This document shows, in pieces, positions 45,083-53,520 of a DNA stretch of 64,000 bases. Where the stretch lies: contig NZ_JAASTT010000018.1 of assembly GCF_014322795.1 (NCBI RefSeq), positions 1-64,000 of the forward strand, read 5' to 3'. A program made the position numbers and the translations under genes. The notes beneath the pieces are model-generated. The model saw only the letters and a program-made list of their open reading frames with translations. It searched no databases and had not been told where the DNA came from. The DNA comes from Paenilisteria portnoyi. GTDB lineage: Bacteria; Bacillota; Bacilli; Lactobacillales; Listeriaceae. Within the stretch, counting starts at the first letter, position 1. Each line of letters opens with the position of its first letter.

Positions 45083-45116
45083 GAAAAGAAGAATAGCATT
45101 TGCTACTCTTCTTTTC
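45083..45116 (-). terminator. terminator hairpin between repeat RNA and protein gene
   Basis: Minus strand: GAAAAGAAGAGTAGCA and TGCTATTCTTCTTTTC form a 16-bp stem (one G-U) with a 2-nt loop, followed by TTTAT. It would stop most transcripts after the repeats and let some through to the protein gene, as in toxIN loci. Confidence 0.8.
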
Positions 45117-45262
45117 GCATGACAGGTTTTTCCGTTGCTCGCCAACAGCCAGCCCTTATGTCTGGCATTTATATCGAATTTTTCCGTTGCTCGCCAACAG
45201 CCAGCCCTTATGTCTGACATTTATATCGAGTTGACCATGTGCCTGCCCACATTCTTTTCTCT
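45117..45262 (-). ncRNA. predicted repeat RNA (candidate RNA antitoxin or tandem leader RNA)
   Basis: The transcript would start about 7 nt after the -10 box at 45269-45274, carry a partial and two full structured repeats, and end at the hairpin at 45083-45116. Structure conservation between the repeats supports an RNA rather than a DNA role. The alternative is a tandem aptamer controlling the gene by attenuation. Confidence 0.6.
45127..45230 (-). repeat. two 52-bp tandem repeats (plus degenerate third)
   Basis: Units at 45127-45178 and 45179-45230 are identical at 50 of 52 positions. Each unit in transcript sense folds into two hairpins: GCCAG-N9-CTGGC and GTTG-GCGAG-CAAC. In the promoter-proximal unit the first stem is GTCAG/CTGGC, where the change keeps a G-U pair. 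A degenerate partial copy (GTGGGCAGGCAC hairpin, transcript sense) lies at 45231-45255. Confidence 0.92.
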
Positions 45263-45268
45263 AACCTG

Positions 45269-45298
45269 AGTATAGCACACACACGGTCTATCTTGCAA
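45269..45298 (-). promoter_or_regulatory. extended -10 sigma-A promoter of repeat RNA locus
   Basis: Minus strand: TTGCAA (45293-45298), 18-bp spacer, TATACT (45269-45274) preceded by TGC (extended -10). Confidence 0.7.
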
Positions 45299-45335
45299 CT
45301 TCTTTTTCAACACAGAATGACGTGTTTTTGACCCC

Positions 45336-47243
45336 TTATTCTGTAACTTTCACCTGCATCTCTGAATCATACGTCTCATTTCCATTCACCCGATAGCGCA
45401 CTGCAACTTGTGTGTCCTTCGTGATATTGTTCGCTTTCACATTGATCAAGAAACTTCCGTCAGGGTTCACCGTTGCATTTTTAATACCAATGCCATTAAT
45501 AACCACCATCACAATCTGATAACGCCCTTGATTATTCACCAACATGCCCTTAATATTCGTTTCGCCGACTTTATAATCTGCATACCCGCTGTATAAATTC
45601 TCAATAAACGGTGTCACCGAATTTGGAAGCTCAGGCGGCGCAATTCTTAGCGTCGACGGCATCGTATTATTCAGTACACGCGTCACATCCGTCTTCTTCG
45701 TACCGGAATTCCCCCAAATCAAGAGATTGTTAATATAATTCGAGGCGCCTGTATCCGCAACCGTTACCCAACCATTGATTTGCTTATCCCAAGAAGCCTG
45801 ATTATCCGTGACACTAAGCAGCTCCACAGGATTTCGAACCTCCACCATTACCTTATAATAATTATCCACCAAGCCGTCAATATCAAAACGATTGTTCTCG
45901 ATACTAATGCCACGCGATTTATTCACCGCACCCGTCAAAATTCGAATTGGATAGCGAATCCTGCCACTCGCATTGAAATCATTGTTTTTAATAATAATAT
46001 TTTTCGGCGTTGTTTTCACACCTTGACGATCCCGTTCATACAGCGCCATAAACGCAAAATTATCATAACTATCCAACTGGACAAAATTATTCGTAACCCG
46101 CACATTTTCCGCACCTGACAAACGAATCGCCGTGTAACCCGTCATATTTTTCTGCAATGTTGCATCCACGCTATCCGCCACAATTTTGCCGTCTTTATCG
46201 GTCTGCACCTCATGCTGCAAGCTTAAATCTGTTGCCAGCGAATCCTTCTTTCTCCGCTCGATATTGTTGATTTTAATATTGCTCGGATTGTATTTATTGC
46301 TGCCTTCACCGCCAATAAGCCTGTTGCTATCAATGATAATATTATTATTCGCGGCACCATAACTATCAATTCCGCCGTCCACCATCGATTTCCGATCATC
46401 CGCTGAATATTCCATGTTGGCTGGTGCATAAAAATGCTGCGTACCATAGCGCTGCATCCAGTCCTTGATCTCATTCCCAATAATCGAAATCTGTTTCGTA
46501 CCACTACCACCATTTCCGCGATACATCACGATGCCCGCACGACCAATATTTTCAATCTTATTCTTCTCGATAACCATCGTTTGGCAATACTCCATAGCGA
46601 TCCCACTCTGCAAATTAGAATTCCGAATTTCCGAGTTTTTCACCGAACCATTTTTAATCCCACCCAAATAAATAATCGAGTTCGCCTGCTCATTCCCGTC
46701 CGCAATAATGTTATCTATTTGAATATTATCGAGGCGCTCGTAAGGCTCAGCAAGCGATGTACTATCATCCTTATAATCACCTGCAAAATTAATCAATGAA
46801 AACGCATAAGCATGTCCACTCATAATGACTTGATCAATTTCATACCGAATGCTGATATCACGAATCAACACGTTCTTTATGTACTTCGGGTTCGCAGCAT
46901 TCGCCGCCTCTGTCGTCAATCCTTGCTTTGGCGCTGTAAAAACGAGTTCACTATCTTTCGCATTCGTCGTTGCTCCTTTGATAACCGCATTAGACGGGAC
47001 TTTTAACGTATTATCAACGTAGTACTTTCCTGTCCCAAATTGAATCGTCGTACTGTCCTCGCTCGAATTAACCGCTTCCAATATTTTCGCCCATCCAAGT
47101 GCGTTAGTCGTTGCCGCTGCCTTATTATCCTTCTCCATAAAGCGATCCACCTGAATCACTTCAGCCGCCTGCGTCCTAATCCCACCACCAAAAACGATCA
47201 CACACATTATTGCCACAACAAAAAACACTACTTTCCTCTTCAT
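45336..47243 (-). CDS. secreted right-handed beta-helix protein
   Basis: ATG at 47243 (GGGAG site) is chosen; it opens a Sec signal peptide MKRKVVFFVVAIMCVIVFGG ending near TQA-AE. The 635-residue product has an N-terminal beta-helix of the pectate-lyase/parallel beta-helix kind, with many NNxIxxN-type turns (IEKNKIENIGRAGIVMYRGN; IIDSNRLIGGEG). A C-terminal Ig-like domain of about 85 residues follows (VGETNIKGMLVNNQGRYQIV). There is no LPXTG or membrane anchor, so it is probably released or wall-associated. It may bind or cleave a polysaccharide; no catalytic set can be named. Confidence 0.82.
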   Translation of the reverse strand: MKRKVVFFVVAIMCVIVFGGGIRTQAAEVIQVDRFMEKDNKAAATTNALGWAKILEAVNSSEDSTTIQFGTGKYYVDNTLKVPSNAVIKGATTNAKDSELVFTAPKQGLTTEAANAANPKYIKNVLIRDISIRYEIDQVIMSGHAYAFSLINFAGDYKDDSTSLAEPYERLDNIQIDNIIADGNEQANSIIYLGGIKNGSVKNSEIRNSNLQSGIAMEYCQTMVIEKNKIENIGRAGIVMYRGNGGSGTKQISIIGNEIKDWMQRYGTQHFYAPANMEYSADDRKSMVDGGIDSYGAANNNIIIDSNRLIGGEGSNKYNPSNIKINNIERRKKDSLATDLSLQHEVQTDKDGKIVADSVDATLQKNMTGYTAIRLSGAENVRVTNNFVQLDSYDNFAFMALYERDRQGVKTTPKNIIIKNNDFNASGRIRYPIRILTGAVNKSRGISIENNRFDIDGLVDNYYKVMVEVRNPVELLSVTDNQASWDKQINGWVTVADTGASNYINNLLIWGNSGTKKTDVTRVLNNTMPSTLRIAPPELPNSVTPFIENLYSGYADYKVGETNIKGMLVNNQGRYQIVMVVINGIGIKNATVNPDGSFLINVKANNITKDTQVAVRYRVNGNETYDSEMQVKVTE

Positions 47244-47591
47244 AAAATCGACTCCCTTTATATTTATATCCATTTCAACACGATTTGTGTCGAATTGGAT
47301 ATAGAAAGTATACCCTGACAAAATGCTTGAAACAATCGTATTTTCCAATAAAAACACACAAAATCATGATATTTCATTGTTTTTCATCAATATTATAAAA
47401 AGTTACATCTCAAGATTCCCACCCATTTTTTAAACTAGCAACTCCGAAACAAAATCGAGTTTTCCACAATAAAAACATAGCAAAAAATACTCTTTATCCC
47501 CTAATTCCCCATTTCCCAAATGTGACAATTCCACGGCAAAAAGCCCTTGTAAGCGAAACCAAGGACTTTTTCACACCTATTCGTTTATTTA
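47244..47591. other. intergenic region, 348 bp
   Basis: Holds the leader of the beta-helix gene (possible -10 TATAGA near 47300) and, at 47538-47572, the terminator of the alcohol dehydrogenase gene. AT-rich, no ORF with a ribosome site seen. Confidence 0.5.
47538..47572 (-). terminator. Rho-independent terminator of alcohol dehydrogenase gene
   Basis: AAAAAGCCCTTG (47538-47549) pairs with CAAGGACTTTTT (47560-47571), one G-U; T-run on the minus strand. Confidence 0.82.
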
Positions 47592-48596
47592 TTAGTCGTT
47601 AAAAACGATAACTGCGCGGAATCTTGTTTTTCCAGCCATCATTTTTTCGTAAGCTTCGTTAATTTTTTCAAGTGGATAGACTTCAATCATCGGCTTAATT
47701 CCTTGAAGATTACTGAAACGTGTCGTATCTTCACCATCCACCGGCGTTCCACTATACCAACCTTGGAACGACTTGCCGCCGCCAACCATAATTCCCGCCT
47801 GAATTTCAACTGGTTCTGCTGGTACCGCAACATCCACAACTTTCCCATTTGGCGCTAGAATCGTCGTTAACGCTGAAATTGCCTGCGCGTTCGGAGCCGT
47901 TGCAAGAGCTACTGTTACACCACCGAGCGCGTTCACTTTATCCACCCAATCCGCTTTTGTCGTATCAAAATAATGATGCGCACCAAGTTCGCGAGCCAAG
48001 GTTTCACGCTCTTCGCCACGAGCCAGCGCGACCACTTCGTAACCTAATTTATTCGCATACTGAATCGCCAAATGTCCTAAACCACCAACGCCTTGAATCG
48101 CGACAAGGCTTCCCGCTCGAACCACATTATTTCGCAGCGCATTAAACGTCGTAATCCCCGCGCAAAGCAGTGGTGCCGCCTCCGCTGAATCCAGCTCCTC
48201 AGGAATCGCAACAACCGCATCATGCGGCGCAATCATAAACTCCGCAAAACCACCATCATAGCTAATCCCACACGTCTGAACCGCTTCACAATTCGCAAAA
48301 TCGCCACGACGACAAGGCTCACAATGGAAACAATGTCCACCGTGCCAACCAACACCAACTTTTTGTCCCACTTTCCATTCCGTCACCCCATCACCAACCG
48401 CGTCCACACGGCCAACAACCTCATGCCCTGGAACCGCTGGATACATATTCTCTGGCAACTGACGAACCATACTATCACTATGACAAACGCCACACGCCTC
48501 GACTTTAATCCGAACCTGATTCGCCTTTGGACTCGGAATTTCTCTCTCCACAATTGTATAATCCTGATTTGGCCCGTTAAGCTGTGCTACCTTCAT
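47592..48596 (-). CDS. adhP: zinc-dependent alcohol dehydrogenase (AdhA/AdhP type)
   Basis: A 334-residue medium-chain dehydrogenase. Catalytic zinc ligands are in VEACGVCHSDSMV and PGHEVVGRVDAVGDGV; structural zinc cysteines are in HCFHCEPCRRGDFANCEAVQ. The NAD site is GVGGLGHLAIQYANKLG. It oxidises or forms primary alcohols such as ethanol. Monocistronic, with its own terminator. The AdhP/AdhA name reflects the subfamily, not a tested substrate. Confidence 0.9.
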   Translation of the reverse strand: MKVAQLNGPNQDYTIVEREIPSPKANQVRIKVEACGVCHSDSMVRQLPENMYPAVPGHEVVGRVDAVGDGVTEWKVGQKVGVGWHGGHCFHCEPCRRGDFANCEAVQTCGISYDGGFAEFMIAPHDAVVAIPEELDSAEAAPLLCAGITTFNALRNNVVRAGSLVAIQGVGGLGHLAIQYANKLGYEVVALARGEERETLARELGAHHYFDTTKADWVDKVNALGGVTVALATAPNAQAISALTTILAPNGKVVDVAVPAEPVEIQAGIMVGGGKSFQGWYSGTPVDGEDTTRFSNLQGIKPMIEVYPLEKINEAYEKMMAGKTRFRAVIVFND

Positions 48597-48728
48597 CCCA
48601 TCACGCTTCTTTCCTCATTTTTTAACAAGTTCAGTATACACCTTCCAGTTCACTCTAAAGCAAGTCAGAACGTTGCAAAATTACAAAAAACACGGTATTC
48701 TGGAGTTAATCGACAAGGAGGAGAACTA

Positions 48729-49460
48729 ATGAAAATTATCCGTACAAAAACATATGAAGAAATGTCTAAAAAAGCGTATGACGTTGTAAAAGCAGTCATC
48801 GATTCCAAAGCAAACCCAGTAATCAACACAACAACTGGCGCAAGCTATGACGGTATGTTCGAAAATCTCGTAGAAGGCATCAATAATGGAGAAGTCGATA
48901 TTGAAAAAGTGTTTATGATGAACCTCGATGAATTTATCGCCCCACGCGAAAGTTCATTCAGCGTATACAGTTACATGCATCAAAAATTCTACGACCAAAT
49001 CAAAAAACAACCACGCGAAATCGGCCTATTAGATGGTAGTTTCTCCAATTTTGATGAAGAAATCGCGCGCTATAATAAGATTTTGGATGCTAACAAACGC
49101 GATTTACAAATTCTCGGACTTGGTGTAAACGCTCACTTAGGTGCAAATGAGCCTGGGACACCTTTTGACTCTCGCTTATTCCTAGCAGATAGCGATGATT
49201 CGACGATTAATAGCACGATGCTTTACTACAAAGTGACACGTGAAGAAGCGCCAGAACAGATGCTGACGCTCGGTCTTGCCGATATGATGGAAGCCGAACA
49301 AATCCTCGTAACCGCTTCTGGCACAAGAAAAGCAGAGGCTGTGAAGGCAACACTTGAAGGACCAATCACCGAAGATTGCCCAGCATCTATTTTGCAAAAA
49401 CATCCAAATGTCGTGTTCATTATCGACGAAGCAGCAGGATCGTTACTGACTAAGTATTAA
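48729..49460 (+). CDS. glucosamine-6-phosphate deaminase/isomerase family protein (NagB-like)
   Basis: ATG at 48729 follows an AAGGAGGAG site; the longer upstream frame overlaps the divergent adh gene and is not coding. The 243-residue protein is of the NagB/6-phosphogluconolactonase superfamily: INTTTGASYDGMFENLV at the phosphate site, FMMNLDEFIAP, and LGLGVNAHLGANEPGTPF, where NagB has GxxGHIAFNEPG. It departs from strict NagB at several of these positions (DGH replaced by NAH), as in other Listeria NagB paralogues, so the substrate may be another amino-sugar phosphate. Confidence 0.82.
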   Translation: MKIIRTKTYEEMSKKAYDVVKAVIDSKANPVINTTTGASYDGMFENLVEGINNGEVDIEKVFMMNLDEFIAPRESSFSVYSYMHQKFYDQIKKQPREIGLLDGSFSNFDEEIARYNKILDANKRDLQILGLGVNAHLGANEPGTPFDSRLFLADSDDSTINSTMLYYKVTREEAPEQMLTLGLADMMEAEQILVTASGTRKAEAVKATLEGPITEDCPASILQKHPNVVFIIDEAAGSLLTKY

Positions 49461-49484
49461 AAACTTGGAATCAGGGGTGAAAAA

Positions 49485-49982
49485 ATGGAAATCAGGCTTT
49501 TAACCGTAGCAGATGTCGATCAATACGTAAAAATCAGACTCCAAGCCCTGCAAGAAAGTCCCGCAGCTTTTGCGACAAGTTTTGAAGAAGAAAAATACAC
49601 CGCCTTACAAAAATACGAAGTTCGCTTCCAATCCCCATACTCCCTGACATTCGGAGCATTTTCAGGCAGGAATTTGGTCGGCGTTGTGACTTTAATTCGA
49701 GAAGAACGCATCAAAATGAGGCACCGCGCCAATATCGTCGCGATGTACGTTGCACCAGAAAGACGTGGCAGTGGTGTCGGAAAAGCCTTAATTGGCACCG
49801 CGATCGAGCAGGCCCATCAACTAGAAGGCATCGAGCAAGTTTATTTATCCGTCGTTACGAAGAATAAACAGGCTCGGAAACTCTATACTTCGCTTGGATT
49901 TGAACCATATAGCCTTGAAAAACACGCGTTGAAGCTCGATGGCACGTATTTTGATGAAGAGCATATGGTTTTGTTTTTGTAA
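49485..49982 (+). CDS. GNAT acetyltransferase
   Basis: A 165-residue GNAT. The acetyl-CoA motif is VAMYVAPERRGSGVGKALIG (about residues 85-104), followed by VYLSVVTKNKQARKLYTSLG and FEPYSLEKHALKLDG. Close behind the NagB-like gene (24 bp), likely one transcript. The substrate is not predictable. Confidence 0.87.
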   Translation: MEIRLLTVADVDQYVKIRLQALQESPAAFATSFEEEKYTALQKYEVRFQSPYSLTFGAFSGRNLVGVVTLIREERIKMRHRANIVAMYVAPERRGSGVGKALIGTAIEQAHQLEGIEQVYLSVVTKNKQARKLYTSLGFEPYSLEKHALKLDGTYFDEEHMVLFL

Positions 49983-50058
49983 TGCGAAACGATATCCGAG
50001 TATCATTACTATCCCAATTATGGTAGTAACGACACTCGGCTATTTTCATGACTACGAG

Positions 50059-50361
50059 TCAATGATAATATTTTTTAGTCTTGCTGTCATAGTAATGAAG
50101 TTTATTTAGATATCTAGTGTAATTCCAAGATTTACTTACTACATCCGTTGTAGTATACGACCAGTACGCATTATTGGGCACTGTCATCGATTGACTTGAA
50201 ACGAATGTTCTTTTACCTGTGATAGAATTAATATCAAATTTCTCTAAATGAGGCACTGATTTAGCGTATACGCCAGGCTACACCGCAATTACTAATCCCA
50301 CCAATAAGGCCACTGTTAACACAATTTTATATACATATCCTGTTCTATTTTTATTATTCAT
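50059..50361 (-). pseudogene. small secreted peptide gene with stop codon in the signal peptide
   Basis: From ATG 50361 (GAGGAG site) the frame reads MNNKNRTGYVYKIVLTVALL then VGLVIAV, then TAG (codon 28), and continues in frame with PGVYAKSVPHLEKFDINSIT and a Tyr-rich C-terminus ending YYDSKTKKYYH. Without the TAG this is a 99-residue Sec-secreted peptide with cleavage near VYA. The remainder resembles small secreted bacteriocin-type peptides in size and aromatic content, but I do not recognise a family. It ends the ABC-transporter cluster, so that cluster may once have exported or resisted it. Confidence 0.72.
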
Positions 50362-50400
50362 GTCACCGCTCCTCTTTTTATCACTATCAAAAAAATATTC

Positions 50401-51576
50401 CTATTTTGTTTTCGGCTTCACATATAAAGTCACCACCTTGCTCCTATAACCATCAATTCCGACATTCAAAATCAGTAAAACAAGTAGCGCCACACTCAAC
50501 ACCACAACTCCATTTACAAAATTAATACCCCCATTACCGCATGATATCCCTAACGAATAATCAACCACAGCTGCCGAATTAAAGTACGTCCCTGGCAAAA
50601 GATGCGCCCATTGGTTCAGCGGTACAATTTTTCCAACAGCGAGTACTGGTGCCACCAAAATAAGTAACGAAACAAATAATGTCGTCATCACGCGTCTGAA
50701 CAGCTTACTCACCAAGTCGATTGTGAACACGACAACAACGATTGCCAAGGCTTGTAACACTACCATTTGAGCAAGTAAACTCCCCACCGGCTTCGTTGTC
50801 ATACCATCATTCGCGCTTATCGCAATAGGATATTCAAAACTTCCCTTGCCTGATAACAAACTCGCTGGCAAATAGGCGATTAAACAGGTCATTATATACA
50901 AGGCAAACGCGACTAATAAGCCGAATAACAATCTTTGGAAAGTAACTTTTGCAAACTTATGCGGCAACAACAACGATCGGTCTATATTTTGATAAAAGCG
51001 ATCCGTGAATGCCGTATTTAGAGTAAAGCAGAGTATGATTACAAAAAAGACTGGGAAAAAATTAGTCAGCATCCGGTATAAAAACGTCGTACCTTGTGTT
51101 TCCATATCCTTCTGGTCAGATTTAATATCCAATTCCGCTAGTTTTGTATAAATAGCTATTTGACGAAAAATCGATTCTTTCAATTCCGGCGAGGCCTTCA
51201 TATCTCCCGTGTAAACACCATGGGATTCTTTAATTAAGTCTATTTTTACCGTATACGCTTCCGACCAATTCCCATTATCATACAGATCTACTACACGTTG
51301 TTGCTTCTCCATGCGAGCTTTACTCAGCGCGTCCCCTTCTTTAAAAACCGCTTTTTCCTCCTCGGTTTGAGCTGACGTTATGCTCTGCTCACTCATTGCC
51401 AACATCGCCTTATTCGTGGCTATTTCCCCTTTCTCCATGCCAGATAAATTCCGCTCTGCCCCTACGCGCGTATTCATCACCAACACTACCAAAATCGCTA
51501 GGATAAAAACAAAAATCGGCAGCCAACTTCCCTTGTTTTTATAGAACTTTTTAAAATATAGCGTTTGCTGTCCCAT
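50401..51576 (-). CDS. ABC-2 type permease of bacteriocin/lantibiotic-like exporter
   Basis: A 391-residue protein with an N-terminal helix (about 16-34), an extracytoplasmic helical loop of about 130 residues rich in charge, then five helices (from FLYRMLTNFFPVFFVIILCF). The layout matches ABC-2 permeases. It is 3 nt downstream of the ATPase gene. Cargo unknown; the location beside small secreted proteins suggests peptide export or immunity. Confidence 0.75.
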   Translation of the reverse strand: MGQQTLYFKKFYKNKGSWLPIFVFILAILVVLVMNTRVGAERNLSGMEKGEIATNKAMLAMSEQSITSAQTEEEKAVFKEGDALSKARMEKQQRVVDLYDNGNWSEAYTVKIDLIKESHGVYTGDMKASPELKESIFRQIAIYTKLAELDIKSDQKDMETQGTTFLYRMLTNFFPVFFVIILCFTLNTAFTDRFYQNIDRSLLLPHKFAKVTFQRLLFGLLVAFALYIMTCLIAYLPASLLSGKGSFEYPIAISANDGMTTKPVGSLLAQMVVLQALAIVVVVFTIDLVSKLFRRVMTTLFVSLLILVAPVLAVGKIVPLNQWAHLLPGTYFNSAAVVDYSLGISCGNGGINFVNGVVVLSVALLVLLILNVGIDGYRSKVVTLYVKPKTK

Positions 51577-51579
51577 TAT

Positions 51580-52218
51580 TTAGATTCCTCCTGCTGTATC
51601 CATCCACTTTTTATTAGTTATGTAACAAACATTGTCTGAAATATCGTGAAGCAGGTCATTTTGATGCGATGAAAAAATAATACACTTCCCTTGTTTCCTG
51701 GCCTCTTCCATAAATCCAATAAAACGTTTTTGATTGGCGTCGTCAAGACCGTTCATAGGCTCATCCATCAACCAATAATCCGTATTACTAACCGCATACA
51801 TCGCCAAAATCGTCTTTTGCTTCATACCCAGAGAATATTTCCGAATAGGCACCTTAACAAATTCCTCCAAGCCCCAATACCTAATAACCGCATCAATATC
51901 CGCCCCATTATTTGCCCAGCTAGCATTCACAAATTTAAGATAATCAAGCGCAGATAAATGCCCATCCAACCAATCCGATGTTTCATAGTAAAAGATTTTT
52001 TTTCGCGTTGTAACTAGGTCTAATTTTTCACCGTCATCCTCCAAATAAACCACACCCTTTTGAGCTTTCGTAAGTCCCGCTAAAATACGAAGCAATGTTG
52101 TTTTTCCAGAACCATTTGTAGCAACGATGCCGTAAACCAATCCACTCTCAAACTCCGCATTCATACCTTCCAAAAGCGTCTCGCGCACGGATATCGATAA
52201 ATTCCTTACTTTTAACAT
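51580..52218 (-). CDS. ABC transporter ATPase
   Basis: A 212-residue ATPase. Walker A GIVATNGSGKTTLLRILAGL, signature KYSLGMKQKTILAMYAVSNT, Walker B YWLMDEPMNGLDD and a switch His in IIFSSHQND. It is of the CcmA/BcrA drug and peptide subfamily. Strong GGAGGTG site before ATG 52218. Confidence 0.9.
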   Translation of the reverse strand: MLKVRNLSISVRETLLEGMNAEFESGLVYGIVATNGSGKTTLLRILAGLTKAQKGVVYLEDDGEKLDLVTTRKKIFYYETSDWLDGHLSALDYLKFVNASWANNGADIDAVIRYWGLEEFVKVPIRKYSLGMKQKTILAMYAVSNTDYWLMDEPMNGLDDANQKRFIGFMEEARKQGKCIIFSSHQNDLLHDISDNVCYITNKKWMDTAGGI

Positions 52219-52337
52219 AAATCACACCTCCTCTATCTAATCAGCATTATTTATTCGTGCTATCGAATCTAATTGCACATAATAAAAAAACCTAAACCGC
52301 TTTCATTCAAGGTTCACATCTGATTTATCATTCTTTT

Positions 52338-52814
52338 TCAGCGTATCAATAATTCACTAATACTAACAATTTTTGATGAATTTCCCGTTACAGCGTCATC
52401 GTTCACATAATCAATAGGTTCGTGATTTATCCTAGACCATGAAGCAGGAATTTGATCATACACTACGCAAAAACACGAATTTTTTACTGTTGCAAAATCT
52501 GCCTTGAAAGTTACTAATATTTCTGTCAGCAAACGTGCCGGACGCTTTGTTTCAATCCAATCCTCAAAATACACACGAGAATTTTGATAGTCTTCCTCAT
52601 CCCCAAATAAACTTTTCACAGTATCTACTGGAATATCATATATAGCCGATTTCGTTGCCTCAGACCAAATTTCCCCAAGAACTCGCTCAGCATCTGCGCT
52701 CATATCTCCAATCAATGGCTCAAAATCAAAGAAATATCGTCCTTTAGATAAATTTCTAACAAAAAGGATATAACTAAGCTGTACATTAAATTCCATCCTA
52801 CCATTCATATTCAA
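52338..52814 (-). CDS. hypothetical cytosolic protein coupled to a secreted protein
   Basis: The start is TTG 52814 or ATG 52808, with the GGAGGG site lying in the last codons of the upstream gene, so the two are translationally coupled. The 158-residue product has no signal peptide or membrane segment and is acidic (LIGDMSADAERVLGEIWSEA; KSLFGDEEDYQNSRVYFEDW). I do not recognise a family. A soluble acidic protein directly behind a secreted one is the usual layout of an immunity gene, but there is no direct evidence of that. Confidence 0.65.
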   Translation of the reverse strand: MNMNGRMEFNVQLSYILFVRNLSKGRYFFDFEPLIGDMSADAERVLGEIWSEATKSAIYDIPVDTVKSLFGDEEDYQNSRVYFEDWIETKRPARLLTEILVTFKADFATVKNSCFCVVYDQIPASWSRINHEPIDYVNDDAVTGNSSKIVSISELLIR

Positions 52815-52817
52815 TAT

Positions 52818-53315
52818 CTAATTCCCTCCATACGATGACGATTTTTTATAACGAAACTTAGAAACGCAACCACTACTCACTTTAAATATTTCTCGTCCAC
52901 TTGACCCTAGACCAATACCTGTGAATTTTGCCATTACAGCTGTCCCTGCTTTGACTTTCAAATTTGGAATAGGGAAAGTTCCACTAAAACTACCATCAAA
53001 ATCTATCTTTCCTACCAGCAGACCGTTTGACAGCATGGTTCCTTGTGTCCCATTACTTTTTATTGTATAGAAATCAATATATCCCCGAAAGTTAATAAAT
53101 TGTTTTTTATTCAGCTTAACTCTGTACTCAACACTTTGCCCATTGTTGTAAGCTTGCACCTCTGCCAAACCTGCATTTCCCCATACGGTGTTCTGAAGCA
53201 GTTGTCTAGGCTCAGATATCGATGCCTCCTTACCCATTTGGTCTGCCATTGTACCACTAGGAAACATGCTGATCAAAAAAACTAAACTTATCATAAAAAC
53301 CAATATTTTTTTCAT
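52818..53315 (-). CDS. secreted protein of unknown function
   Basis: ATG at 53315 (GAGCGAGGCAAT site) opens a Sec signal peptide MKKILVFMISLVFLISMFPS, likely cleaved near GTMA-DQ. The mature part (about 140 residues) is predicted beta-rich (LLQNTVWGNAGLAEVQAYNN; GSFSGTFPIPNLKVKAGTAV) with a Ser/Lys tail. No anchor. First gene of a minus-strand cluster with the soluble protein, ABC exporter and broken peptide gene. Confidence 0.68.
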   Translation of the reverse strand: MKKILVFMISLVFLISMFPSGTMADQMGKEASISEPRQLLQNTVWGNAGLAEVQAYNNGQSVEYRVKLNKKQFINFRGYIDFYTIKSNGTQGTMLSNGLLVGKIDFDGSFSGTFPIPNLKVKAGTAVMAKFTGIGLGSSGREIFKVSSGCVSKFRYKKSSSYGGN

Positions 53316-53520
53316 GCTATTGCCTCGCTCTCTTTTATGAGCACAGCATAACACAAAAAATCACTCTATGTTTCGCGGGCGCTAGTAGTATAAAATACCC
53401 AGCATTTCAAATCCGCTATTTTATTATTAGAAATACAGACTTTTCTATCTGAACCGTGTACAAACCTAGTCAACACACCAATATAAACCAATCACCTGCT
53501 CCATACTAATCTTTTCCCAA

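Noticed and set aside
45127-45230. Two 52-bp direct repeats as a mini CRISPR array
   Set aside because: The units are directly adjacent with no variable spacers, each unit has two hairpins, and no cas genes are near.
48222-48728. N-terminal extension of the NagB-like frame
   Set aside because: It lies antisense to the alcohol dehydrogenase; the strong AAGGAGGAG site and family length place the start at 48729.
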